A stretch of DNA of 64,000 nt from Benincasa hispida (lineage: Eukaryota; Streptophyta; Magnoliopsida; Cucurbitales; Cucurbitaceae). The stretch spans positions 15,991,785 through 16,055,784 of the forward strand of contig NC_052350.1 of NCBI RefSeq assembly GCF_009727055.1, in the 5' to 3' direction. The notes under the pieces were generated by a model. That model had not been told where the DNA came from. It was given only the letters and a program-made list of their open reading frames with translations, and searched no databases. This document shows positions 12,078-24,356 of the stretch, in pieces. The first letter of the stretch is position 1, and each line of letters begins with the position of its first letter. The position numbers and the translations under genes are program-made.

Positions 12078-14019
12078 TGTCACACCCTACCCTGAGCCCA
12101 CCTCTTGAGCCTAGGGAGAGGCATGAGGGACTGCAGATACCACCCTTTTGTAATACCTATTGCCCATCTCTACCTTACTACACTCAATAAACTTTAAGTT
12201 AAAGAGATAAACAACAACTGATTGAGTAGGCCTATTTTATTACAACAATGTAATGTCTATACAACTCCAAGACTTAACTACAAAGTTTAAATCAACAACT
12301 CTTAAAATCTTGGAAGTGTGATTGTGGCTTGTGGCAGACCTTGACCTTAGCAGCACTCTGGAAGCACTCTGGAACTCCTCACCTTTCGCTACCTGGGATG
12401 AAAAATATGAAATAAAAGAATGACCTTTACAAAGCTCAGTGAGTGGTAAGCAACTTCTAGAGTCTATTTCAACTCATAAATAAAAAGCATATCATATATA
12501 TACAAGGTTGGTACTCAAATCTCAGCTTTGAATGAGTCTGGTCTCAACTTCCCAACTTCACTGTCAGATAACATCTCCTCTTCTTGGATCTTCATGACCA
12601 ACGCATAATCTTACTCCCAACACGCGGTCTCCTTTAAATCCACCTTCTAACACTCTTCCTTGTATTATTTGAAGAGGATTTGGCTTATAAATGGAAGAGA
12701 CATCTTGTGGTGGTATTTATAGGTTGAAAGAAATGATCCTTCTCATCTTTTAAAGCCTCCAACACATGACACCTCCTACTCTTGAAGTGTTTGTACCATG
12801 TTTTGCCACCACTTATTTCCTTTTCCATTCACCTACTCTTATGCCACTCACCTGCTTGAGTTGTCTTCCTCATTCATAAGACTTCCTTTGCATGAAACTT
12901 TATTCGTCCAGCTTCTACTAACTCAAGTTCAATCACATCTCAGTATAGCCATTTGTCCGAGTGAGCTCATCAGCCTTGCGTAACGCAAGCCTCAGCACCG
13001 CTCCATCATTTAGTCCATCGTGCAGCTTTTGCACTTCATCGCTTAGCTGTATCGTCTACTGAATCTCTCGCTATAACCAATCATCTAGTGTCTACATCCA
13101 TCGCATAGCAGTAACGCCCGATCGTGTAGCTCAATCGTTTAGTAAACGATCTCGCGCATAGCCCATCGATTAGCTATCGCGCCCATCGTTTAGTTCTATC
13201 GTGTAGCACCAACGCCTTATCGTCTAACGCATCCGCTCATCGCATAGCATCATCGCCCAACACCTGCATCTATTGTTTAACACCCATCGTTTAGTATTCT
13301 GCCTATCTTGTAGTGCTCACGCTCATCGTTTAGCGCCATCATGTAGTTTATCGCTTAACGTCAGCGCATCGTCTAGCTTTCTAAGCTCATTGTCTAGTGC
13401 CCGCTCAACGCTTAACACTATTGTATAGTGCTATTGCATAGCGCTATCGTTTAGCTTTCACGCTTATCGTCAAACGCCCGCACTGATCATGTAGTGCTTA
13501 ATGCCTATCATATAGCCCGATCGTCTAGCGCATCACTTCCCATCGTTTAACGCTATGCGCATCTTCACAATTGTCTAGCGTCCGCACTAACCATGTAGTG
13601 CTTAACGCCTATCATATAGCCCGATACCTACCTCATCGCATAGCGTCACTCATTTGTTACACGATCGTCTTCCTAGCGCCTTACGTTTAACATCTCGCTC
13701 TCTCCACTCTCGCTCACGCATTCCCAACGCATGAACAACTTAGGCAATGCCTCTTGCCAATGCATTAGCCAATCATGCGTCCAACCTTACAAACGCATGG
13801 TTTCATTCTTCTTCAGCCTCATCTTATGCGTTAACACCAAACACGTGGTTTCTTTACACTTAGCCAAATTCCACTAGTAAAGGCTTATCTCCAAACTACT
13901 TAAGGAAAATCTATTCAACACTTAGAAATTTCCTTCTCTTCAACATAGGATTTAACTCATACTTAGTTAATTCCCTTAATTACCTGCTTAAGTAGGGAAA
14001 TTGAGATACGGGTTTCACA
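12078..14019. mobile_element. Solo LTR, Ty3-gypsy type, nested in copia-2
   Basis: A 1942-bp insert with TGTCACACCC at the left end and GGGTTTCACA at the right end. It is flanked by TAAAA (12073-12077) and TACAA (14020-14024), a 5-bp duplication with one mismatch. It separates two halves of copia-2 gag that are continuous in meaning on either side (EEIHRKDSS at about 14040 and STLAVMKGKG at about 12070). No internal genes are present. It is a third nesting level: gene A, copia-2, then this LTR. Confidence 0.8.
13010..13690. repeat. Degenerate minisatellite of ATCGTTTAGCGCC-like units inside the solo LTR
   Basis: Some forty variants of (C)ATCG(T/C)(N)TAG(C)(G/A)C are packed into about 680 bp with irregular spacing of roughly 12-25 bp. 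Forms include ATCGTCTAGCG, ATCGCATAGC and ATCATATAGCCCGATC. A longer unit (CGCACTAACCATGTAGTGCTT, here cut to its first part) recurs at about 13479 and 13582. Confidence 0.85.
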
Positions 14020-14642
14020 TACAACATATTCTTTACTACTGTCCTTTCTATGAATTTCTTCAGATATAGCTAAATCACAAATCCTAGAAAACTTTAAAGT
14101 GTTATCCTCAATTGAATTAGACACTGTAATTGGTCTTTCAACTATCTGGTAAAGACATTAACAATTGAATAGCATAAATCTCATCAGTAAATTCTATCTT
14201 AATAGATTTTAACTAATTAATTAAAGTGGTAATCGCAATAATATAGGAATTAACAAAAGCATCATCAGCCATTTGCATGTTGAAATATTTCTTAAGAAGA
14301 TAAGCTTTACTATTGGCAGATGGTTTCTCATACCTATTTGTAAGCGCTTCCATCAACTTCACTACATTAGCTAGTCTCATCGACTACAAGACTAGCAACA
14401 TTCATTGACAAACACATCCTGATGATTGTAACTACTTTTTCATTCAGGTTCTCACAATCATCATCTGAAATCTCTTTCGGTCTCTCCTTTAATGTCTTAT
14501 GCAATTTCTTGTAAGTTAAAAAATCCTTAACATGCATCTTTCAATACCCAAAAATCTTTCCATCAAATTTCATGATTCCCTCGAAACCTCTTGACTCTGA
14601 TAATTCCATGACTCATGAACCAAAAAAATCTTTGATATCGCT

Positions 14643-15121
14643 TGTTAGAAATTTATACTTAGATATAAATAAAATGCGAAAACTAAATTATATCTAGAAT
14701 TCCCACTTCCACAAGTTAGAGCCAAAAAAAAAATTAACAATCATAAAATAGAAATAATTAAGAGAAGGAAAAAAAGAACAACACCGAAAATATATTGGTT
14801 CACCCCAAACTCAGGACTACGTCCCGTCTTCTGCAACTGTAGGTTCTACTACAATGAAGATTGCAATGGTTCCAAAACTCGCACCACAAATTTCTCCCAA
14901 ATAGCCTAATACGAACTATTTGATTCTAGTACCACAATCTGGTATCTTGGGATTTACAACAAAAAGAAACTTCCAAAGCCCAAAAGAAAAAATATACTCT
15001 TTGTATTTAAATTTTCCCACAACCGCACACGGACAGCACAAGAATTGTGCTTTTGTTGCTTCAAAGTTGTTCTATTTGGCCAATCACACACTCTACCCCA
15101 ATCATCAACTTAATGCGTGAA

Positions 15122-15176
<55 letters not shown>

Positions 15177-15178
15177 TG

Positions 15179-15210
<32 letters not shown>

Positions 15211-15404
15211 TGGGGCAAAAAAAATTAATGTAACCTAAATCAATTTGGGCATTGGCCATTATTGTTCAAACTTTAAATTTACCATGCAACTTCAAGTTGG
15301 AGAAGGGGAAAAATAATGTCGTCAAACATGTGACATTATTTTGCGTCAAACAAAAAGAAAATATATATATCCATCAATGTGGAGTTTTGTCTCACAATCC
15401 AACA
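14643..15404 (-). repeat. 5' LTR of copia-2, expanded by a microsatellite and ~150 extra bp
   Basis: Homologous to 10242-10776 but about 227 bp longer. The extra length is an (AT)n/(ATGT)n tract at 15121-15211 and unmatched sequence at about 15212-15360. Confidence 0.8.
15121..15211. repeat. Compound microsatellite (AT)n(GTAT)n
   Basis: An (AT) run followed by about 15 GTAT units with one interruption. The short open frame across it is meaningless repeat translation. Confidence 0.95.
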
Positions 15405-16062
15405 AAATGGAGATTGTAAAATGCGTACTGCTCGGAGCAAGGGACCTCTGGGTGGCTTGGGGTGATACCTCTTACTATTGGATATGGGAACACCATTCTG
15501 ATTCGAGGTTTCAAAGTCTGACATTTCTGCAAATCATATTCTCAATCTTTTTTTCCCTTCCTGTTCTCATTCTTTACCTTTTTAATGTGGATTGAGGAAT
15601 CAGGTTTGCAGATGTAGCTGTGCTCAGTGTGTGGTGGCTTGAAATACGTGGAAGAGTAAATTGTAGAATGTTGTCTCCTAAAACAACTTATGCAGTTTAT
15701 TTTGTGTTCGACATGATGCAACATAGCTACTATGGGTTCGATATTCATCCTGCTAATGCCATAATGGGGATTTTGGCACTGAAAAGCACCAGAGAAGTGT
15801 TTGTTTGGATCCTTATAATTTGAACAACACCGGCAACACCGCAGTGCACAGCTTAGCCACAGGACATATCCGGGCTAGAACAACTGCATGAGAGACATGG
15901 TGGTTGGTTTGGAATTGAACTGGGAGAGTTTGAAAGTGGTGATGGAGATGATGAAGTTGAAACGACTTTTATGGAGGTGAAGGCTTTTCTGCTAAGGTTG
16001 GCCTTGTTGTTGAGGGTATTGAGATTAGGCCTAAATCCAGCCGTCCTGTTGTTTACAGATGA

Positions 16063-16900
16063 CTTTATGGAAACAAATGGTATTGCTATTACCACCATGA
16101 AAGTAACAAAATACCTTGCTTTGTATATCGACAGGTTTTAAGAAAACTAGACAAATTTCTATAGGATTGTTACTATGTTAATTTATGGGGATGTGAGAGT
16201 GGAGATTTTAATGTTGATAAAGTAGAAATGTTTTGGCTATTTTATTATAAATTTTTTTTTTAGGTTAAACTACATATCTTTTTCTCTATGATTCTAAAAT
16301 TCTTAGTTTAGTTTTAATCGTCAACTTCAATTTAATTTGATTTATATATATGGTTTTAAAATTCCTTCAATTGTGTTGCAGACTTGCAGTTATATCTACT
16401 TTAATAATTATAAGTGATTTTTCGTTAACTTTCAGCTTTTTATCTAATAGATCCTTGAATGTTAAAAAGTAATTTCTAATAAGTTTTAAACTTTTCAACT
16501 TTTTGTCTAATAAGTACTTCACTTTTGGTTTAAAAAGTTTTTGTGTGTTCAATAGGTCTTAAAAGTAAAGTCTTACTTAATATATATAAGTTTGAAAGGA
16601 AAAAAGAACATGTACTCTTTTTTTTTTTTTACATGCATTTAATCGGGAAAATATTCTTTCATGTCAATAAAAACAGTCATTGACAGAAGTGGTTGAAGCT
16701 CCCTCGGTAGATTTTTTATTTGAATGTATGAAATTCATATTATATATCTTTTAAAAAAGCACTGAATTTTAAAATTTAATTACTAATTATATGTTGTTCA
16801 GTTCTAAGTTTCTAACAGCTCAAGAAACTTTCCTGAGCAATTTCTAACTAATGACCAAATGAGACTGTAAAGACAATTAAAGGAAAAATGAATGGCAACT
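16063..16900. other. 3' flank of PP2-B copy A, no gene
   Basis: The first ~350 bp are homologous to the 3' flank of copy C (34017-34165 and 34826-34970; shared TTGTATATCGACAGGTT and TTCTATAGGATTGTTACTA). The duplication that made A and C therefore included downstream DNA. The rest is AT-rich and unrecognised. Confidence 0.6.
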
Positions 16901-18510
16901 TGCAAGACGTTTCTATCAATCATCCGTGCAAAATGATTATCACACAATGAAATAAATGATTATCAATTATTTCATTATTTTGCTTATAAAGTTGCTTGGT
17001 GTCACAATCATACTTGAGATAGTAGATTGTGACTCCACTAGTGTAAACAATAGAGTGACAATATGCAAGTATCGACACGTCAGGCAAATACAAAGGGTCG
17101 AGAGAAGTGCTATGATACAATCAAGGAGGATGAAGTATCATTCAACAACACGCCAAAATAAGTGGCAAGTATGTTAAGTTGAACAATAAGCATGAAGAGG
17201 AAGCATCAATGTCATTAATGGTGTCAATGACAAACTTAGTGGGTGTCACATGGGGCTCTAAGCCATGACCTCGGAAGTTGCGGTTTCGTCAAGAGTTTTG
17301 ACAAGCAATGCTTGAATTAGATGTATATTGATGAGATATGCAATCACGTTAGATTTCGTGTCAATCGAAGTTCAGATAATCATTCATGCTGGAGAGTGAC
17401 TCTTTGCCAATTCCATATACAAGGGTGCCATAAGAGAAGAGGTTCTGAATGTACTATAAGGGAGATGTAAAACCTCCAAGCCTTGAAGCATATGATAGGT
17501 AGGTGAACCATATCAAGTGGACATATAGCACACTAATGAGCTGACTTTAGGTTAGCCAAGACATATGTCCAAGGTGTCGTGGCAAGCAGGTTGGCACATG
17601 ACAAGCTAACTAGAGGTTAATGCAAAACATGGCACGACGTGGGCAGGTGACCCATGCCATGTACTTGAGGTTATCACGTATAGTTGGTATGCACAGATGG
17701 CTCACACAAGAGTTCCAAAGCATGCGCTCATCAGGGCAAGTAGGTAGGTGTACACGAGATTTACAGGAGCTTAGAAGCATGTACGCGGCAACGTACTTAA
17801 CAACGAGAGACACTGAGTGCCTGCAACACTAGGCAGATGCACGGTGTGTCATAGGTGCATGATACAACGTTGGGCACAGGTGCAATGCCGACAACATGTA
17901 CATGATATTTGCGGGTGGTGCAACCTTAGGCCATGTGCATAAAGGGCAAAAACTGCCTCTTTGGAATTGATCCCCTGACAGAAGTCATGGTGTTTAGCTA
18001 TCCACCACTCCTAGGTCTCATAAACTAAGTAAGTTATCCCATGGCACATGTGAGCTGGCACATGTGTGTCATGATGTAGGCGAAGGTTTCAAGAAAAGTG
18101 TCTTGGGAATCTTCCATAAAGAACGGGATCTCATGGATAGTGTCGGGTGGCACAAGTGTGCTGACATGATGTTGCACTCTTCCCCTTGGCTAGAGGTTTC
18201 GGTATAGCTATAAGCTAACACTAGGTATAAAATTTGGACTCATCATAAACACGAGAGGGTTCATGCCTCGATATATCTAGATGGATGGATTTTTGGAAAT
18301 TCCTAAGTTAGAAGGTTGCCCATGCGTTGGTTCTCAATAAGCATGTCCAAGTAGGAGAGAGAAAGTTCTTGACCACCTGACACTCAAGGTGGCATCATGA
18401 AGCATTGGTGCGGCTTAATAGTTCTAGTTGGCTCGATACTCACCCGAGTTGTTTAGATAAGCATTGTAATGACTGGATAAAGCATAGTAAGCATTGAAAT
18501 AGGTCAGTAG
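16901..18510. other. Unassigned, less AT-rich sequence, probably repeat-derived
   Basis: About 1.6 kb of clearly higher GC than the flanks. There is no intact ORF beyond about 70 codons, and no protein motif or tandem unit that I recognise. It may be part of an old LTR retrotransposon. It ends exactly where the LTR at 18511 begins. Confidence 0.4.
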
Positions 18511-19520
18511 TGTTGGAATGTATATCCTAAAACCTCGTATTTAATAAATTATTTGAAATAATGGTTTATTATTTTATATATGCAATTATTCATTAAGGAA
18601 AGATTCAACATTATTTTATGTAACTTGAATAGTTTATGGTAGACATATAGGTGGATCATGTTCAAGTATTAACCTATAATGGTCTGTAGTATATGAATAA
18701 GGTTGGGTGCCTTATCATGGTCACACTACGGATATGGTCCACTTTATAATTGTTACAAGAGTTGTAAGTGTTACAAACGATTTAATCCAAGTCGTTCATA
18801 TGGAAGCATGCAAGTGGAGGTATTCTATACAAAGAGTTCATATAAGATCGGACCGCAATATGATTAATCTCTCTTTATAACACCATCGACTGAAGAGATT
18901 AACATTTCATAGAATGACCATAGGTAACTCAATCTCAATCCTGAGTGAGTTATGAACTTCTTACTATAGTTCTTTGATTTGTATTGATGAGAGTGGCCTG
19001 AGTCGCCGACTCAATAAGCCTGTTATTTTGAGGATTTGTCTTAGTAGGAAATTGAAAAACATAGTTTCATAAGATGTAATTCACTCATTCCCGTCTTTAG
19101 GGTAAGTAGATGAATTTCTCCCTTAAGTGATAACTCTAGGTCTTGAACAATGAGGCCTCCATCTCTCATTAGCCTGAGAGGGTTTTGTTTATAGTATGAC
19201 CAAAAAGAGGTTGTTCATTAATGGATCAGTAGGACTTAAGGATTAAGAGTGAACTATAGGGGTATTTAACCCAATTGTAGTTACAAGCAATTCGTGAAGG
19301 ATTGACTTACCAATAAATGGCTATATCCATGGATACAGAAATATTCTAGTGCGAAAGTGCGACTGTGAATCTTTAGTACGTGACCCACAATTAAATAATG
19401 TTGATTAATTTAATTATAAAGTTTAATTAATTAATCTCGTATCATTGGAGTTTCTAATTTGTAGGGCCATTAGGTATCCTTGCTAGCTCACTAAAGATAA
19501 AACAAGGAATATTTAGTTTT
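18511..19520 (+). mobile_element. Truncated copia LTR, same family as the copia-1 LTR
   Basis: Begins TGTTGGAATGT and is homologous over about 1 kb to 5050-6005 and, inverted, to 26080-27063. Shared blocks include CGCCGACTCAATAAGCCTG, GAACAATGAGGCCTCCATC and CTTGCTAGCTCACTA. Homology stops near 19520, so the 3' half of the LTR is missing. Coding sequence is absent. Confidence 0.75.
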
Positions 19521-19779
19521 GGAAGAATTTGAATTGTTCTAATTATAGTAAATGGTTATTCTACAAATTAATTATTGTTTAGCTAAAGTTTATGGAATTT
19601 TTCATCGAAATTACTTGTGACTTTTGAGAAATTATTATGAATCTCCAATGATTGTTTATGCACTTTTAAGTAACATCAAATCTTTAGGGAGATTATGACT
19701 TTTAGAGTTGTTTTAAGTATGTCCCATGAGTATTTTAAGTGTCGATGGAGAAAATGTTTAAGTTTGTGAAATAATGCTT

Positions 19780-20157
19780 TGTTGAAATGCCTTGAATTTG
19801 TTTGCTGGAGCTTCCAACAACCTAGTACGGGGGTCTCGCTGAGCCAGGGTACAGGGGCGACGCGCCCTGATCGGGGTTCGCCCCTGAAACCTATTCAGAT
19901 TTTATATTCAACATATTTATTTATTTGCAGTTATTTACGATTTTGACCCTAGGGTTTAGAGCAGTGCGATATATAAATTCTCCAACCTAGAGGCGTCGTT
20001 CTTGATGTAATTCTAAAAACATTCTTTCTAAATAATATTGTTCTCCCTCTACCCATGGACGTAGTTAACACACTGTTAGTGAACCACGTATATCTGTGTG
20101 TCGATCTTCCCTACTTTACATTCTTTTTTGTGTTCTTTAATTGTCGATTTCACAACA
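19780..20157 (+). repeat. 5' LTR of copia-3
   Basis: 378 bp ending TTTCACAACA, followed three bases later by the primer-binding site. GATATATAAATTC near 19968 is a plausible TATA region. Confidence 0.85.
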
Positions 20158-20160
20158 AAC

Positions 20161-20173
20161 TGGTATCAAAGCC
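20161..20173 (+). promoter_or_regulatory. Primer-binding site of copia-3
   Basis: TGGTATCAAAGCC is one change from the usual copia TGGTATCAGAGC, complementary to the 3' end of initiator tRNA-Met. Confidence 0.8.
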
Positions 20174-20218
20174 TTGTTAGGGTTTTTTCGAATTTCCGCA
20201 TTTGTTCGAAAATTGAAG

Positions 20219-23200
20219 ATGTCTGTCGTGAACGTAAAGATCGACAAATTTACCGGAGGAACAGTTTTGGTTTATGGCAGATCAAGACGCGATCCCTACT
20301 AAAGCAGCAGGGGCTATGGGCGCCACTGACGGGTAAGTCAAAGAAAGTTGCCGTGGATGACGAAGAGTGACAGACTCTTGAGAAGAAGGCTCATTCGACG
20401 ATCATGCTATGTTTGGCTGATGACGTCATCATCGAGGTCGCAGATGAAGAAACTGTCGCTGGTCTTTGGTTGAAGTTGGAGAGTATTTACATGATGAAAT
20501 CTTTAACCAAGAAGTTGTTTCTAAAGAAACGTTTGTATCATTTACGTATGCAGGAAGGTACGTCTCTACGAGACCATCTTGATCAATTAAATAAAATTTT
20601 ATTAGATCTGCGTAATGTAGAGGTTCAGGTTGATGATGAGGATGCTGCCCTAATTCTATTGACATCTTTGCCGCCGTCTTATAAGACTTTCGTTGACTCG
20701 TATATTTGAGGGAAAGAAACTTTGACCTTAGAAGATACAAAGTCCACGTTGCTTATGAGAGAGAACCATCAGAATGCAAGAAATTTAGTTACAGAAAGTC
20801 ATGCATCTAGGTTAGCTACTACAAGAAGCAAAGGACATAGGAATTCTGGTAAGCAGAAGTCGAATCAGAATAAAAGGTCTTCAAAATCAAAGGGTTCTAG
20901 ATCAGATGATATTTATAACTATTGTAAAGAAAATGAGCATTGGAAAACCGAATGTCCTAAGATAAAAAGGAATCAGGAAAAGAAGAAAAAGAGTAACAAA
21001 AGGGAAGCATCCGCCTCTGTTGCACAAGTTGAGATTGATTCTGAAGAAGTCAAGATCGATTCTGAAAGAGATCTAGCTTTAATTGTGAATGAACAGCCAC
21101 ATTCTGATGATGTGTGGGTTCTTGATTTTGGGACATCTTATCATATGTGCCTAAATAGAGAGTGGTTCTCAACCTATCAGCAAATAGATGGAGAGAATGT
21201 TAGCATGGCTAACGGTGCTGTATGCAAGATAGTTAGAATCGACTCAGTCAAGATACGAACACATAATGGTGCCTTCTACACTTTAAAGGAGGTTAGGCAT
21301 GTTCCACTAATGAAGAAGAGTTTGATATCCTTTAATGTACTTGATAGCAAGGGTTACATTTTTGAAGGTAAAGGTGGAGCAATGTATGTCTATAAGGGTT
21401 CTGAGGTAGTTCTGAAAGGCATAAAACGTGGAACACTGTATTTTCTATTAGGTTCCATAATAACAGGTTATGCTGCTATTGTATCGTCAGTCGTTCACAA
21501 GGATGATATGACTAAGTTATGGCATATGAGACTTGGTCATATGAGTGAAAAAGGGATGCAAATTCTGTCAAAAAACGATCTTCTTTGTGGGCATAAGGTG
21601 CAGGATTTTGAATTTTGTGAATATTGTGTATTTCGGAAGCTTCATCGCAGCAAGTTTCCAAGAGGTGTTCATCGTACAAAAGGAACACTTGATTATATTC
21701 ATTCAGACTGTTGGGGACTTTCCAAAGTTGAATCTATTGAAGGCAGTACATATTTTTTGTCTATAATTGATGATTACTCAAGAATGACTTGGGTGTTTAT
21801 GATGAAACATAAAAGTGGAGCCTTCAAGAATTTCAAGCAGTGGAAGATATTGATTGAAAATCAAACTAGGAAGAAGATCAAAAGGCTGTGAACTGATAAT
21901 GGTCTAGAATTCTGTCGATATGAATTTAATGAGTTCTGTAAAGTTGAGGTTGTTCACCATCATACTGTTAGGAATACTCCACAGCAAAATGGGGTTGCAG
22001 AACGTATGAATCAAACGTTGTTGGAGAGAGCAAGATGCATGCTCTCTAATGCAGGGTTGGCTAGAAAGTTTTGGGCAGAAGCAGTGAATACATCAAGTTA
22101 TCTGATCAATCGTGGACCTCACACAGCTATTGATTGTAAAACACCTTACGAGGTGTGGTCTAGTAAGCCTGCAGATTATTCTTTATTAAAAGTTTTTGGT
22201 TGTACTGTCTACTATCATGTTAATGAGGGTAAATTAGAACCAAGAGCTAAAAAGGGTGGGGATAGAGTTAAGAGATATAGAATTTGGTCACCTTCTGAGA
22301 ATAGAGTCATACTTAGTAGGATTGTGATATTTGATGAAAATTCCATGCTTAACTCAAATGTAAAGCCTTTTGTGACGTGATGTGGGAGAAAGTAATAGTG
22401 TTGATAAACAGGTGAAGATGCAATTCACGTCAGCTGTGAATGAATTACAACATCAATGTAGAGAAGATCAACACGTTACTACAGAAACTGATGTGCAACC
22501 AGAAATTAATGTGCCTAGAACGTCAGAAGTTAATTTGCCTGAGAATTCTAGATCACGAGTAGATCAACCAAGTATAGCTCGTGATAGAACTAGAAGAGTT
22601 GGTGTTGGACCTCCTGTGAGGTATGGTTTTGAAGATATGGTTACTTTTGCATTGCAGGTTGCTGAAAAGGTGGATCCTCATGAGCCATCCACCTATAGAG
22701 AAGTTGTGTCATGTGGTGAGTCTGCTAAATGGCTTGCTGCTATGGGGGATGAGATGGAATCTTTTGACAAAAATCAGACTTGGGAGTTAGTTAAACAACC
22801 AAGGGAGAGAAAAATTGTCACTTGTAAATGGGTCTTCAAAAAAAATGAGGGAATATCACCTTCAGAGGGCATTAAATATAAAGCTCGAGTTGTTGCTAAA
22901 GGGTTCACACAAAAGGAAGAAGTTGATTATAATGAGATCTTCTCACCAGTAGTCAGACATACTTCTATAAGGGTGTTACAAGCTATAGTAGTACATCAGA
23001 ATTTGGAACTTGAACAACTAGATGTGAAGACAGCTTTCTTACATGGAGAGTTGGAGGAAGAGATTTATATGACCCAACCAGATGGGTTCCAGTGTCCAGG
23101 TAAAGAAGATTATGTTTGCAAGTTGAAGAAATCTTTGTATGGGTTAAAGCAGTCTCCAAGGCAGTGGTACAAATGATTTGACAGCTATATGATTAGACTT

Positions 23201-24232
23201 GGCTATAACAGAAGTCCATATGATTGTTGTTATATCACAACAAAGCTGATGATGGTTCGATGATTTATCTACTTTTATATGTAGATGATATGCTCATAGC
23301 TGCAAAGTCCAAGTCTGATATTCTGAAATTGAAGAATCTTCTCAGTGCTGAGTTTGATATGAAGGATTTGGGTGCTACTCAGAAAATTCTAGGTATGGAG
23401 ATTTATAGGGACAGAGGTAAGAATAAGCTCTTCTTGTCACAGAAAGGATATATTCAGAAAATATTGTCCAGATTTTGTATGTCATCAGCTAAGCCTATAG
23501 ATACTCCTAGTGCTGTAAATGCTTGTTTGACATCTGAGTTTTCACCATAGTCTGAAGCTGAGAAGGAGTACATGTCTCGAGTTCCTTATGCTAGTGTAGT
23601 AGGAAGTTTGATGTATGCTATGGTTTGTACTAGTCCTGATCTTGCCCATGTTGTTAGTGTTGTCAGCAGGTTCATGGGTCAACCTGGAAAGTAGCATTGG
23701 CAAGCCGTTACGAGGATTTTTCGTTACCTTAGAAGTACATCTGATGTTGGTCTTGTTTATGGGAATTGCACAGAGTGTTTGGTGACTGGTTATTCTGATT
23801 CTGACTATGTTGGAGATCTTGATAGTAGAAGGTCTATAACTGGCTATGTGTTCACTCTGGGTGGTTCTGTTGTTAGTTGGAAACCTTACAACCTACAGTT
23901 ACTTTGTCTACTACTGAAGCAGAGTATATGGCCTTGACAGAAGCTGCTAAAGAGGGAATATGGCTTAAGAGGTTAGTTGGTGATCTTGGTTTACATCATG
24001 ATCAAGTTGTTGTATATTGTGATAGTTTGAGTGCAATAAGCCTAGCCAAGGATCAAGTTCATCATGAGAGAACTAAGCACATAGATGTAAGATATTACTT
24101 CTTAAGAGGTGAGCAGAGAGTTAAAGTGATGAAAATTAGTACTGTTGATAACCCTGCTGATATGTTCACCAAACTGGTTCCACAAGGCAAGTTCCAACAT
24201 TGTTTGGACTTGCTGAATGTTTTAAATTGTTA
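20219..24232 (+). pseudogene. Copia-3 gag-pol, order Gag-PR-INT-RT-RH, multiply broken
   Basis: Gag starts at ATG 20219 and shifts frame after FTGG. It carries WLKLESIYMMKSLTKKLFLK and a zinc knuckle (YCKENEHWKTECPK, about 20920-20964). Protease has VLDFGTSYHMC (about 21118-21150), with D-F-G where D-S-G/A is usual. Integrase has an HMRLGHMSEKGM pre-domain, CX2C, HSDCWG, DDYSR and PQQNGVAERMN. Reverse transcriptase has VDYNEIFSPVVR, KTAFLHGEL, KKSLYGLKQSPRQWY and an intact YVDD at 23280-23291. RNase H has [17 protein letters not shown] (about 23914-23964) and ends at the TAG at 24231-24233. In-frame stops lie at about 20368, 20707, 21889, 22378, 23174, 23548 and 23692. Frame changes occur near 20240, 22380, 23190 and 23880. 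Several stops are TGA or TAG at positions normally Trp or Arg, consistent with C-to-T decay. Confidence 0.9.
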
Positions 24233-24356
24233 GTGGTCTCCTTTGTGGGATACTTTGAGGCATGAGGGAGAAGTCTGGGTACGTCTGGCGATATTGATTT
24301 ATGTTGCATTTGATACATCTGTTATCTGGGAGAGAATTCAAGTCAAGGTGGAGATT

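Larger units (their letters stand above)
12030..14640 (-). pseudogene. Copia-2 gag remnant, split by the solo LTR
   Basis: Reading minus from about 14600, pieces such as MHVKDFLTYKKLHKTLKERP, DDCENLNEKVVTIIRMCLSM and SNSIEDNTLKFSRICDLAIS are typical copia Gag. They continue past the nested LTR to a zinc-knuckle-like YCGKKCHFKNQC at about 11940-11980. Stops and frameshifts are present. Confidence 0.75.
10242..15404 (-). mobile_element. Ty1-copia element copia-2 inserted in exon 2 of PP2-B copy A (non-autonomous)
   Basis: Two LTRs in the same orientation lie at 10242-10776 and 14643-15404, each TGTTRGAAAT...CCAACA on the plus strand. They are flanked by AAATA (10237-10241) and AAATG (15405-15409), a 5-bp duplication with one change. 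The element reads on the minus strand. The polypurine tract AAGTGGGAGAA is the complement of 10777-10787, beside the left LTR. Gag is at 14640-12030, interrupted by a solo LTR, and protease at about 11870-11640. Without the nested LTR the internal part is under 2 kb and contains no integrase, reverse transcriptase or RNase H, so it could only have moved with help from a relative. Confidence 0.85.
10222..16062 (+). pseudogene. F-box/PP2-B copy A: 5'-truncated, frameshifted, split by a retrotransposon
   Basis: Exon 2 begins at 10222 after TATAG, breaks at 10241, and resumes at 15405-15507 on the far side of a copia element. Exon 3 is 15604-16062. No F-box exon is found upstream. The rejoined exon 2, after removing the 5-bp duplication, is one base shorter than the 119-nt exon 2 of copies B, C and D, giving a frameshift before CVLLGARDL. 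Exon 3 encodes VAVLSVWWLEIRGRVNC and YYGFDIHPANAI, typical of a PP2 lectin domain. It then loses one base near 15773, so the frame ends with VFVWILII and a stop. The rest (GGWFGIELGEFESGDGDDEV, about 15898-15957) is in another frame. It is closest to copy C, with which it also shares 3' flank. Confidence 0.85.

Noticed and set aside
13010..13690. CRISPR-like array
   Set aside because: Units are too short, irregular and degenerate, and the region lies inside a plant LTR.
15047..15238. ORF with IYIYIY and CMYVCMYV repeats
   Set aside because: It is the AT/GTAT microsatellite in translation.
17610..17832. Overlapping 67-70-codon ORFs on both strands
   Set aside because: No motif, no start context or splice structure, and they lie in repeat-like DNA.
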